Assembly: GCF_900177675.1 (NCBI RefSeq) | Contig: NZ_FXWM01000001.1 | Location: 6,427,001-6,491,000, forward strand | Direction of reading: 5' to 3' | From: Bacillus sp. OV166 | GTDB taxonomy: Bacteria; Bacillota; Bacilli; Bacillales; Cytobacillaceae | Length of the DNA: 64,000 nucleotides | Shown here: positions 32,447-40,803 of the stretch, piece after piece | How the letters are laid out: every line of letters starts with the position of its first letter | Position numbering within the stretch: the first letter of the stretch is position 1 | The notes under the pieces: model-generated | The model's database searches: none | Told to the model about the DNA's origin: nothing | What the model saw: only the letters and a program-made list of their open reading frames with translations | Made by a program: the position numbers and the translations under genes

Positions 32447-32958
32447 CAGTCGGGAGACTGGGTAGGTAACTTTTATTCCCTATATCTAGCGGACCACCTA
32501 ATTCCAACCCCAACTCTTTAAAATTACCATTTTTAATAAAACCCCTCCCATTTAATTACCCGAAGTACAACTTAAATACCGCCACCTATCCAAAAAGTCA
32601 GTCGCAAGACTGGCTAGGTATCTAATTTACTCTAATTATAGAAATAACTCTCCCTCAAAGGCCTTTCCAAATACCTCTTTCAATAAAACCAGACCTTCAC
32701 TGTCCACTTCTCCCAGTTTACTGTCCACTCCCCTATAAACCCACAAAACAACCCAAAAAGACAGTCGCAAGACTGGCTAGGTATCTAATTTACTAAAATT
32801 AAAGAAATACCCCTACCTCATAGGCTCTTCCAGATACCTCTTTTAATAAAACCTCATATTTACTATCCACTTCTACCCATTTACTGTCCACTTCCCTAAT
32901 AATACTCTCCACTCCCCTATAAACCCTCAAACCACCCAAAAAGCCAGTCGCAAGACTG
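32447..32958. repeat. Four dispersed CAGTC hairpins in the nuo–atp spacer
   Basis: CAGTCGCAAGACTG, or CAGTCGGGAGACTG in the first copy, occurs at 32,447, 32,599, 32,762 and 32,945. Copies 2 and 3 share more than 30 bases downstream, including GGCTAGGTATCTAATTTACT. The units are 152–183 bp apart. The plus strand is notably rich in A and C throughout. Confidence 0.8.
32701..32912. repeat. TGTCCACT arrays with 21-bp period
   Basis: TGTCCAC at 32,701 and 32,722, and TATCCAC / TGTCCAC / TCTCCAC at 32,864, 32,885 and 32,906. Each step inside an array is exactly 21 bp. Confidence 0.75.
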
Positions 32959-33047
32959 GCTAAGTAACATTCTTTCTTCCCATCATGAATACGCTAAAAT
33001 CCCCTCCCTCCACACCACAACCATAACCACACATCCCCAAAAAACCA

Positions 33048-33090
33048 CAAAAAAACCCCTCCAGCGGCAAACTAATTGCCACCAAAGGGG
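33048..33090 (-). terminator. Terminator of the atp operon
   Basis: Stem CCCCTTTGGTGGCAA / TTGCCGCTGGAGGGG, followed by seven T on the minus strand, 23 bases after atpC. Confidence 0.9.
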
Positions 33091-33112
33091 TTCGACTTCT
33101 TTTTCAAAAACA

Positions 33113-33520
33113 CTATATTCTTCTTTCCGATACGCCGAGGCGATTGATGGCACGCTGCAAGGCAAGCTCAGCACGTCTGAAATCGGTATGATCAGCTTGA
33201 TGGTCTTTCAGACGCTGTTCTGCGCGTTCCCTCGCTCTTATGGCACGTTCAACATCAATTTCAGACGCAGTTTCCGCTGATTGGGCTAAGATAGTCACCT
33301 GATCAGGACGGACCTCTAAAATTCCACCGCTGACCGCGATAAATTCCGTTTTTCCGTCTTTTTTAAGACGTACGGAAGTAATTTCGAGCGGAGCCACCAA
33401 CGGCATGTGGCCTGGGGAAATCCCCAAATCACCACTTGTTGCCTTGGTACTTACCATTTCCACATCTGAATCAAACACCGGGCCATCGGGAGTAACAATA
33501 CTGACTCGAATCGTCTTCAT
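33113..33520 (-). CDS. atpC: ATP synthase subunit epsilon
   Basis: A 135-residue subunit of the F1 central stalk. The N-terminal beta-sandwich has VSIVTPDGPVFDSDVEMVS and GDLGISPGHMPLVAPLEI. The C-terminal helical hairpin is SAETASEIDVERAIRARERA. It can inhibit ATP hydrolysis. It is the last gene of the operon, followed by a strong terminator. Confidence 0.97.
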   Translation of the reverse strand: MKTIRVSIVTPDGPVFDSDVEMVSTKATSGDLGISPGHMPLVAPLEITSVRLKKDGKTEFIAVSGGILEVRPDQVTILAQSAETASEIDVERAIRARERAEQRLKDHQADHTDFRRAELALQRAINRLGVSERRI

Positions 33521-33541
33521 TTTTTACCCTCCAGGCTCTGT

Positions 33542-34963
33542 TTAGACCTCTACACCCATGCGTTTCGCACTCTCAATAACATCCTCAATACGGCCAACGA
33601 GACGGAAAGCATCTTCTGGAAGGTGGTCATACTTACCTTCAAGAATCTCTTTGAAACCACGAACCGTTTCCTTAACAGGTACATAAGAACCTGGCTGGCC
33701 AGTAAACTGTTCAGCAACGTGGAAGTTTTGAGATAAGAATACTTGAATACGACGCGCACGTTGTACCGTTAACTTATCATCATCACTTAGTTCATCCATA
33801 CCAAGGATCGCGATAATATCTTGTAACTCTTTATAACGTTGCAATGTTGATTGTACTTGGCGAGCTACATTATAGTGCTCCTCACCAACAATATCAGGTG
33901 ACAATGCACGTGATGTTGAAGCCAAAGGATCCACCGCTGGGTAAATACCCATCTCAGAAAGCTTACGCTCAAGGTTTGTTGTTGCATCTAAGTGAGCGAA
34001 TGTTGTAGCCGGAGCCGGATCCGTATAGTCATCGGCCGGTACATAAATCGCTTGGATCGATGTAACTGATCCTAAGTTTGTAGAAGTAATACGCTCTTGT
34101 AATTTACCCATCTCAGTAGCAAGAGTTGGCTGGTAACCTACCGCTGATGGCATACGGCCAAGTAGCGCGGAAACCTCAGAACCTGCTTGCGTGAAACGGA
34201 AAATGTTATCCATGAAGAAAAGAACGTCTTGTCCTTGCTCATCACGGAAATACTCAGACATAGTCAAACCAGTTAGAGCAACACGCATACGTGCGCCAGG
34301 CGGCTCGTTCATTTGTCCGAATACCATCGCAGTTTTCTTGATAACTCCTGAATCAGTCATCTCGTGGTAAAGGTCATTACCTTCACGTGTACGCTCACCA
34401 ACACCGGCGAATACCGAAATACCACCGTGCTCTTGAGCGATGTTATTGATCAATTCCTGGATTAATACGGTTTTACCTACACCCGCACCACCGAAAAGAC
34501 CGATTTTTCCACCTTTAATATATGGTGCAAGAAGGTCTACTACCTTAATACCAGTTTCAAGAATTTCAACTTCAGTAGAAAGGTTTTCAAATGTTGGTGC
34601 TTCGCGGTGAATCGAATCACGGCGCTCACTTGCTGGAATCTCAGCCGCAAGGTCAATCGTTTCACCCAATACGTTAAATACACGACCAAGTGTTACATCA
34701 CCAACTGGTACAGAAATCGGTTTACCAGTATCTTCAACTTCTATTCCACGAGTTAAACCATCTGTGGTAGACATCGCGATCGTACGAACTGTATCATCAC
34801 CTAAATGAAGAGCTACTTCAAGGGTAATGTTGATATCAACTTCGGATGCATTACTCGATTTACTTGAAATTTTCAACGCATTATAAATCGCAGGCAGATG
34901 ACCGCTTTCGAACTTAACGTCAACTACCGGACCCATAATCTGAAGAACGCGTCCTTTGCTCAT
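33542..34963 (-). CDS. atpD: ATP synthase subunit beta
   Basis: A 473-residue catalytic subunit. The Walker A loop is GGAGVGKTVLI (about residue 155–165), the catalytic Glu is in GVGERTREGNDLYHEM, and Walker B is DVLFFMDNIFR. It makes ATP at the interface with subunit alpha. The ribosome binding site GGAGGG is strong. A 180-bp gap to atpG is unusually wide for this operon. Confidence 0.98.
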   Translation of the reverse strand: MSKGRVLQIMGPVVDVKFESGHLPAIYNALKISSKSSNASEVDINITLEVALHLGDDTVRTIAMSTTDGLTRGIEVEDTGKPISVPVGDVTLGRVFNVLGETIDLAAEIPASERRDSIHREAPTFENLSTEVEILETGIKVVDLLAPYIKGGKIGLFGGAGVGKTVLIQELINNIAQEHGGISVFAGVGERTREGNDLYHEMTDSGVIKKTAMVFGQMNEPPGARMRVALTGLTMSEYFRDEQGQDVLFFMDNIFRFTQAGSEVSALLGRMPSAVGYQPTLATEMGKLQERITSTNLGSVTSIQAIYVPADDYTDPAPATTFAHLDATTNLERKLSEMGIYPAVDPLASTSRALSPDIVGEEHYNVARQVQSTLQRYKELQDIIAILGMDELSDDDKLTVQRARRIQVFLSQNFHVAEQFTGQPGSYVPVKETVRGFKEILEGKYDHLPEDAFRLVGRIEDVIESAKRMGVEV

Positions 34964-35143
34964 CGTTTTCCCTCCTTACTTACTCTCTCGCAGAAACCAT
35001 CACAAGCATTTTTATGAAAATGAACTCATTGTGGTCACGCGTCTTGTTCTATAATGAACAAAATGAGTGGGAACGGACATAGCATTCCCTGCTCAAAATC
35101 TAGTCAAACCCTCTACATCGGGTTCATTTTTAAAATAAAGGTT
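34964..35143. other. Wide atpG–atpD spacer
   Basis: 180 bp without a gene. It contains weak inverted repeats such as TTGTTC/GAACAA and CCGATG. No promoter or terminator is convincing. Confidence 0.4.
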
Positions 35144-36001
35144 TTATTCAAGCGCTGCCGCACCGCCAACGATTTCCGTGATTTCCTGGGTGATCGCTGC
35201 TTGACGGGCACGGTTGAAAACTAGTGTATAGTGATTAATTAATTCTTTAGCATTATCAGTTGCATTTCTCATTGCCGTCATCCGAGCAGCATGCTCACTC
35301 GCTTTGCTGTCTAAGAGTGCTCCGTAGATCAAACTTTCAGCATATTGAGGCAGGAGAACTTCTAATATTTCTTCAGCAGACGGCTCAAATTCATAGGAAA
35401 TGAGTTTGTTTGAAGTCGCTAAGTCCGATAACGGAAGGAGCTTCTTCTCCTGTACTTCCTGTGAAATGGCACTTACATAATGGCTGTAATAGACATATAA
35501 TTCATCGAAAGTTCCATCGGTAAACATTCCAACCGTTGCACGGGTAATGTCTTGAATGTCAGCAAAGTTAGGCTGAGCTGGAATCCCAATCGATTCAAGG
35601 ACCACATTCATGCCGCGTTTGACAAAAAAGTCACGTGCCATTCTTCCGATTGCAATGATCGCGAATTCATCATTCGATTTATGACGGCTTTGGATTGTTT
35701 GATAAACATGACGGAGAACGTTGCTGTTAAAACCGCCAGCAAGTCCGCTGTCAGAAGTCATAACAATATAACCGGTTTTCTTAACAGGTCGACTGGTCAG
35801 CATGGGATGATTTACTCCGCCTGAGCCAATTGCAATCGATGCCGTTACTTCTTGGATTTTTTCCATATAAGGTACAAATTGCTTTGCATTGACGACGGCA
35901 CGATTCCACTTTGCAGCAGAGGTCATTTCCATTGCTTTGGTTATTTGACTCGTCTTTTTAGTTGAATTGATACGAGTTTTTATCTCACGTAATGAAGCCA
36001 T
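35144..36001 (-). CDS. atpG: ATP synthase subunit gamma
   Basis: A 285-residue rotor subunit of F1. The N-terminal helix (REIKTRINSTKKTSQITKAMEM) and the C-terminal helix (AMRNATDNAKELINHYTLVFNRARQ, written here in part) form the coiled coil that turns inside the alpha/beta ring. Length and both signatures are normal. Confidence 0.97.
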   Translation of the reverse strand: MASLREIKTRINSTKKTSQITKAMEMTSAAKWNRAVVNAKQFVPYMEKIQEVTASIAIGSGGVNHPMLTSRPVKKTGYIVMTSDSGLAGGFNSNVLRHVYQTIQSRHKSNDEFAIIAIGRMARDFFVKRGMNVVLESIGIPAQPNFADIQDITRATVGMFTDGTFDELYVYYSHYVSAISQEVQEKKLLPLSDLATSNKLISYEFEPSAEEILEVLLPQYAESLIYGALLDSKASEHAARMTAMRNATDNAKELINHYTLVFNRARQAAITQEITEIVGGAAALE

Positions 36002-36039
36002 AGGTTCTCACCACCCTTTTTCAAAGAATGTCTGGTTGG

Positions 36040-36070
36040 GCGTGCGGCCCGCCTTACGGGTGCCGCGCGC
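36040..36070. other. GC-rich hairpin between atpA and atpG
   Basis: GCGTGCGGC pairs with GCCGCGCGC (one G·U) around a 13-base loop in the 94-bp spacer. There is no T-run, so it is not a simple terminator. It may stabilise an mRNA end or tune relative expression. Confidence 0.5.
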
Positions 36071-36095
36071 TCACCGTTCTAAATGTCAGACCCTA

Positions 36096-37604
36096 TTATT
36101 CGGAAACTGCAAACGTCTTTTTGAAGGCGTTGATTGCAGAAGCCATATCGTCATCAGAAGGAAGGTCCTTCGTTTTTGTAATATGGTCTAACAACTCTTT
36201 GCGGTTGTGGTCTAACCAATTAAGGTATTCTGATTCAAAACGACGGACATCCTCTAATGGAATATCATCAAGGAAACCGCGTGTTAATGCGTAAAGGATT
36301 GCAACTTGCTTTTCAACTGAAAGTGGCTTGTGAAGATCTTGTTTCAGAACTTCAACCGTACGTGCACCACGATTAAGTTTCGCTTGGGTTGCTTTATCTA
36401 AGTCTGATCCAAACTGAGCAAATGCTTCTAATTCACGGTATGATGCAAGGTCAAGACGTAAGGTACCAGATACCTTTTTCATCGCCTTGATTTGTGCAGA
36501 TCCACCTACACGCGATACGGAAAGACCCGCGTTGATCGCCGGACGAACACCGGAGAAGAATAAGTCAGATTGTAAGAAAATTTGTCCATCAGTAATTGAA
36601 ATAACGTTTGTTGGGATATAAGCTGAAACGTCGCCTGCTTGCGTTTCAATGAACGGAAGCGCAGTGATTGAACCAGCACCAAGTGTATCGTTAATTTTTG
36701 CAGCACGCTCTAGTAAGCGGCTGTGCAAGTAGAAAACATCCCCTGGATAGGCTTCCCGACCTGGAGGACGACGAAGCAGCAAGGAAAGCTCACGGTAGGC
36801 AGCTGCTTGTTTAGAAAGATCATCATATACGATCAATACGTGTTTGCCAGCATACATAAACTCTTCAGCCATTGCCACGCCCGCATATGGAGCTAGGTAA
36901 AGCAATGGAGCCGGTTGTGATGCAGATGCAGTTACAACGATTGAGTATTCTAACGCACCGTATTTACGAAGCGTTTCAACCGCGTTACGAACGGTTGATT
37001 CTTTTTGTCCGATCGCAACATAGATACACACCATGTTTTGACCTTTTTGATTGATAATGGTATCAATCGCAACAGATGTTTTACCTGTTTGACGGTCACC
37101 GATGACTAACTCACGTTGACCACGTCCGATTGGCACTAGAGCGTCAATCGCTTTGATACCTGTTTGTAATGGCTCATGAACGGATTTACGAGCCATAACG
37201 CCTGGAGCAACTGCTTCTACTGGGCGTGTTTTTGTTGTATTGATTGGACCCATACCATCAACTGGTTGTCCAAGTGAGTTAACAACGCGTCCGATTAGTT
37301 CCTCACCAACTGGAACCTCCATGATGCGTCCTGTACGGCGAACCTCGTCACCTTCTTTGATTTCAGTGAAAGGTCCGAGAATGATAATACCAACGTTATT
37401 TGCTTCAAGGTTTTGTGCCATACCCATAACGCCGTTTGAAAATTCAACAAGTTCTCCAGCCATGACATTGTCGAGGCCATGAACACGTGCGATACCGTCA
37501 CCGATTGAGATAACTGTACCGACATCAGTCACTTGAATTTCCGCCTGATAGTTTTCAATTTGCTTTTTTATCAGGGCACTAATTTCTTCAGCTTTGATGC
37601 TCAT
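36096..37604 (-). CDS. atpA: ATP synthase subunit alpha
   Basis: A 502-residue regulatory nucleotide-binding subunit of F1. Walker A is GDRQTGKTSVAIDTI (about 169–183) and the alpha/beta signature is PAINAGLSVSRVG. The ATG at 37,602–37,604, with AGGGGTG upstream, gives the usual 502 residues. An in-frame GTG three codons earlier overlaps the ribosome binding site. Confidence 0.98.
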   Translation of the reverse strand: MSIKAEEISALIKKQIENYQAEIQVTDVGTVISIGDGIARVHGLDNVMAGELVEFSNGVMGMAQNLEANNVGIIILGPFTEIKEGDEVRRTGRIMEVPVGEELIGRVVNSLGQPVDGMGPINTTKTRPVEAVAPGVMARKSVHEPLQTGIKAIDALVPIGRGQRELVIGDRQTGKTSVAIDTIINQKGQNMVCIYVAIGQKESTVRNAVETLRKYGALEYSIVVTASASQPAPLLYLAPYAGVAMAEEFMYAGKHVLIVYDDLSKQAAAYRELSLLLRRPPGREAYPGDVFYLHSRLLERAAKINDTLGAGSITALPFIETQAGDVSAYIPTNVISITDGQIFLQSDLFFSGVRPAINAGLSVSRVGGSAQIKAMKKVSGTLRLDLASYRELEAFAQFGSDLDKATQAKLNRGARTVEVLKQDLHKPLSVEKQVAILYALTRGFLDDIPLEDVRRFESEYLNWLDHNRKELLDHITKTKDLPSDDDMASAINAFKKTFAVSE

Positions 37605-37629
37605 GAGTTTCACCCCTAATCTTTCGAAT

Positions 37630-38166
37630 CTAGCTTAACAATTTACGTTCTAAACGATCGAGTTTTCCTCTTAATGACCCGTCATATATACGATTTCCAA
37701 TGCGAAGGCGGATACCGCCAAGCAGATTGGAATCTACGATATTTTCAATTTTTAGGGACTTTTTGCCCACTTTTGCTGCAAATACAGACGAGATTGCTTC
37801 GCGTTCCGCATCCGTTAATTCACGGGTGCTGTACACTTTCGCTTCGGCAATGCCCATCTCATCATTTGCCAGCTCTAAAAATTCATTTGCCACGTCAACG
37901 ATTTGGTCTTCACGGTGGCGGTCGATTAAGATCAACATGGTATTTAATACATTTACATTTACTGTTGCGAAAGATGACTTAATGATTTCTTTTTTCGCTT
38001 CAATTGAAAGCTTAGAAGAATTTAAGATATTTTTTAATTCAGGATTGTATTGTACAACTTCCTTCACTACACGAAGTTCTTCTTCAATAACTCCGAGCGC
38101 TTGAGTTTCTTTCGCAATTTGGAAAAGAGCCAACGCGTAGCGTTTTGCTACCATTGAGTTACTCAT
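37630..38166 (-). CDS. atpH: ATP synthase subunit delta
   Basis: A 178-residue subunit that joins F1 to the peripheral stalk. The N-terminal VAKRYALALFQIAKE and the C-terminal NLLGGIRLRIGNRIYDGSLRG are family hallmarks. It overlaps atpF by 4 bp. Confidence 0.96.
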   Translation of the reverse strand: MSNSMVAKRYALALFQIAKETQALGVIEEELRVVKEVVQYNPELKNILNSSKLSIEAKKEIIKSSFATVNVNVLNTMLILIDRHREDQIVDVANEFLELANDEMGIAEAKVYSTRELTDAEREAISSVFAAKVGKKSLKIENIVDSNLLGGIRLRIGNRIYDGSLRGKLDRLERKLLS

Positions 38167-38693
38167 CGCTCTTCTCCTGCCTCTTTAATATATTCGTTAA
38201 TGAGCTGCTCCTGATCTGCTGCAGTTAATTCTTTTTCAATTACTTTAGAAGCAATTAATACAGATAGTGAGGCAACCTGTTCGCGAATAGCGGCAATAGC
38301 TTTTTCTTTTTGCTGCTCAATTTCAAGCTTTGCTGCTTCTTTGATGCGTTCAGCTTCTGTACGAGATGCCGCAACGATTTCTTCACGTTGAAGTTCACCT
38401 TGCTTTTTGGCATTTTCGATTAAGTTTTGTGCATCATTACGTGCTTCTTTTAACAGATTTTTTTGTTCTTGTAAAATCTTTTCTGCTTCTAAACGGCTGT
38501 TTTCTGCCGCACTAATTTCACTACCAATATGCTCTTCACGCGTCTTCATAATGCCCATTAATGGACCCCATGCAAACTTTTTGAGCAAGGCTAACAATAC
38601 AAGAAAAACGATAAGCTGGAAGAAAATATCCCCAGTATTAATGTGGCCGCCGCCTTCAGCAGCAGTGGCTAATACTAAACTGTTTGTTAACAC
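38163..38693 (-). CDS. atpF: ATP synthase subunit b
   Basis: A 176-residue peripheral-stalk subunit with one N-terminal membrane helix (about 20–40, FFQLIVFLVLLALLKKFAWG), then a long charged coiled coil to the end. The start is GTG, with AAAGGAG upstream. Confidence 0.95.
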   Translation of the reverse strand: MLTNSLVLATAAEGGGHINTGDIFFQLIVFLVLLALLKKFAWGPLMGIMKTREEHIGSEISAAENSRLEAEKILQEQKNLLKEARNDAQNLIENAKKQGELQREEIVAASRTEAERIKEAAKLEIEQQKEKAIAAIREQVASLSVLIASKVIEKELTAADQEQLINEYIKEAGEER

Positions 38694-38792
38694 CCTCGGT
38701 TCACTCCTTTCAAGAGTTGCTTAACGATAGCAAAAACACATAAATGAATGGCGAGGATTTGTTGATCATCGCCATCTGGAATTTTTCTACTA

Positions 38793-39017
38793 TTATCGGT
38801 TTAATACCATGAACGCGATAACTACACCGATAATCGGTAATGCTTCTACTAACGCAACCCCGATAAACATTGTTGTTTGAAGCAAACCACGATGTTCTGG
38901 TTGACGAGCGATACCTTCAACTGTACGACCTACGATAAGACCGTTACCAATACCTGCACCTACTGCTGCTAAACCGATTGCGATTGCTGCTGCTAAAACA
39001 CCAATTGATCCTGTCAT
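38793..39017 (-). CDS. atpE: ATP synthase subunit c
   Basis: A 74-residue proteolipid with two membrane helices. The ring-forming glycine motif AIGLAAVGAGIGNGLIVG and the proton-carrying glutamate in GVALVEALPIIG are present. The sodium-binding Q/E/T pattern is not obvious, so protons are the likely ion. Confidence 0.97.
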   Translation of the reverse strand: MTGSIGVLAAAIAIGLAAVGAGIGNGLIVGRTVEGIARQPEHRGLLQTTMFIGVALVEALPIIGVVIAFMVLNR

Positions 39018-39091
39018 TACTTTTTTCCTCCTTAAATGTATAAAACATCAATTAATTTTTTATTTTGTTCATAAAAATGAACGGTGTATTA

Positions 39092-39805
39092 TTAATGGTC
39101 GTGACTCACTTTATGAGCCAAGTAAACCATTGTTAACATTGTGAAAATATAAGCTTGAATCGTACCAACGAAAATAGAGAACCCTTGCCATACCAATGTT
39201 AGCGGCACAGCTGCAATGGTACCAACTATTCCTTGATGTGCTAAGCCTGTTGCTAATAGTGATAGAAGCAACTCACCCGCGTAAATGTTACCATATAGAC
39301 GCAGACCAAGAGTCAGCGTATTGGCAAATTCTTCAATGATCTTCAATGGGAATAAGAATTTCATTGGACTGAAGAAACCTTCTGCATAGCCTTTGACACC
39401 TTTTAGCTTGACGCCATAATAATGGGATAGTGCCAGAACCATAACTGCTAGTGTTAAAGTGATGATTGGATCGGCTGTTGGTGATTTCCACCATAGCTTT
39501 TCATCCACCACAATTGCAAATGGAAGACCTAACATATTGGATACAAAAACATACATAATTAATGTAATCCCAAGGATGTGGAATCTCCCGCCATCTTTCC
39601 AATCCATCGTGCTGTTGATGATCCCTTTAACAAAGTCCATTACCCATTCAAAAAAGTTTTGCATCCCTGTAGGTTTCATTGCCAGCTTTCGTGTGGAAAG
39701 GACAGCAATTAGGAAAACAATTAGACTTGCTACTGTGATCATCAGCATATTTGCGCCGTTAAACCAAAGGCCCATAAATTTAAACTCTGGAACCTCATGA
39801 TGCAT
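39092..39805 (-). CDS. atpB: ATP synthase subunit a
   Basis: A 237-residue membrane subunit that forms the proton half-channels against the c ring. The essential arginine is in TLTLGLRLYGNIYAGE, and the C-terminal helix has QAYIFTMLTMVYLAHK. About five to six hydrophobic segments. Normal length for Bacillus. Confidence 0.97.
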   Translation of the reverse strand: MHHEVPEFKFMGLWFNGANMLMITVASLIVFLIAVLSTRKLAMKPTGMQNFFEWVMDFVKGIINSTMDWKDGGRFHILGITLIMYVFVSNMLGLPFAIVVDEKLWWKSPTADPIITLTLAVMVLALSHYYGVKLKGVKGYAEGFFSPMKFLFPLKIIEEFANTLTLGLRLYGNIYAGELLLSLLATGLAHQGIVGTIAAVPLTLVWQGFSIFVGTIQAYIFTMLTMVYLAHKVSHDH

Positions 39806-39827
39806 GTAAACTCACCTCGCTTCCGCT

Positions 39828-40202
39828 TCATTTATGTACATGCAATGCATGGTAAAAATAATCTATCATAATGACAATATAGGATGTCATTAATCCTATC
39901 ACTAAACTAATCATATCGAATTGCTCTGGGTATCTTAATGCGATTAACGCAGCAATTCCCGCCACAGCCATCCTCGAGAGCGAACCTAACGACTTGGGTT
40001 TTTTGCCCTCTGTTACCTTTTTATCAAAGCTCTCCGTCTTTCTAACTAGTATCCAAAGATTTAGATAACTAAAGCATGTCCCAAGAATCAGCCCTAGAAA
40101 TATGGTTTGGTACGAGGTGAAACCCCAGCCTAGAACATAAATGGACAACAAGTAAAAAATCCATTTGCGCTGCCTGTTGAACATTACTCTGAAATCTGGC
40201 AT
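39828..40202 (-). CDS. atpI: ATP synthase subunit I
   Basis: A 124-residue protein with four membrane segments. AtpI helps assemble the c ring and may influence Mg2+ supply. Position before atpB and features such as YQTIFLGLILGTCFSYLNLW fit the Bacillus AtpI family. Confidence 0.88.
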   Translation of the reverse strand: MPDFRVMFNRQRKWIFYLLSIYVLGWGFTSYQTIFLGLILGTCFSYLNLWILVRKTESFDKKVTEGKKPKSLGSLSRMAVAGIAALIALRYPEQFDMISLVIGLMTSYIVIMIDYFYHALHVHK

Positions 40203-40204
40203 AG

Positions 40205-40429
40205 TTATTTATCTCCTGAATAGAAATGACGGATTGAAAGAAGCATGGAATAGGTACCCGCTCCAAGACCTATAAGCAGTCCGATTATTAAGAATATTGG
40301 TTCGGTACCCCAATGCTGATCCAGCCATCTGCCTGAGAAAATACCTATTAGAATGGAACCTACTAATTGGGAGACAATTGCGGACATTAAAGCCATAGCT
40401 TGTAATGGGTTGCGGTTGTTTTTACGCAT
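40205..40429 (-). CDS. atpZ: AtpZ/AtpI-type accessory protein
   Basis: A 74-residue protein with two membrane helices, AIVSQLVGSILIGIFSGRWLD and PIFLIIGLLIGLGAGTYSM, the layout of AtpZ, which forms a small channel-like accessory to the ATP synthase in alkaliphilic Bacillus. The start at 40,429 (MRKNNRNPLQ) follows GAGGATG with a six-base gap. It is the first gene of the operon and starts two bases before atpI. Confidence 0.85.
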   Translation of the reverse strand: MRKNNRNPLQAMALMSAIVSQLVGSILIGIFSGRWLDQHWGTEPIFLIIGLLIGLGAGTYSMLLSIRHFYSGDK

Positions 40430-40546
40430 ATAACACATCCTCACTCTGAGAGAATGTCAATCGGGCAAATAGTAAAATCCATAACCTAAATACTATCCTT
40501 AGATAGATTTATTTACATGAAAACCCTATCATTTACACCCTTAGTT

Positions 40547-40575
40547 AGCATACAATAGCACCCTGTCAATGTCAA
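40547..40575 (-). promoter_or_regulatory. Sigma-A promoter of the atp operon
   Basis: Minus strand: TTGACA, 17-base spacer, TATGCT. It lies about 118 bases before the atpZ start. The remaining spacer up to 40,755 also holds TTTACTCAACAA/TTGTAGAGTAAA, an inverted repeat at 40,632–40,660 that could be an operator. Confidence 0.7.
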
Positions 40576-40755
40576 TGAAATTACGTGAATTATGCCACAA
40601 AGTATTTCCTGTAGTATTTTCCAATTTGGTATTTACTCAACAATCTTATTGTAGAGTAAATTGTGAAGGAATTTTGTTCATTTTGTGTCTATTTTGTGAA
40701 CAATTAGAATTATACTAATGGTACAATATTATGAACCTTTATTATGATTTTGTTA

Positions 40756-40795
40756 AAAAGACCATGTCTTGGTGTGAACAAGGTCTTTTCTTAAA
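40756..40795 (-). terminator. Terminator of the subtilase gene
   Basis: AAAAGACC / GGTCTTTT arms around an 18-base loop with inner pairing, then T-rich on the minus strand. Confidence 0.7.
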
Positions 40796-40803
40796 ATTAC
40801 TAT

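Noticed and set aside
40632..40660. Inverted repeat TTTACTCAACAA…TTGTAGAGTAAA considered as a terminator
   Set aside because: No T-run and it is placed upstream of the atp promoter. At most an operator-like site, mentioned under the atp promoter.
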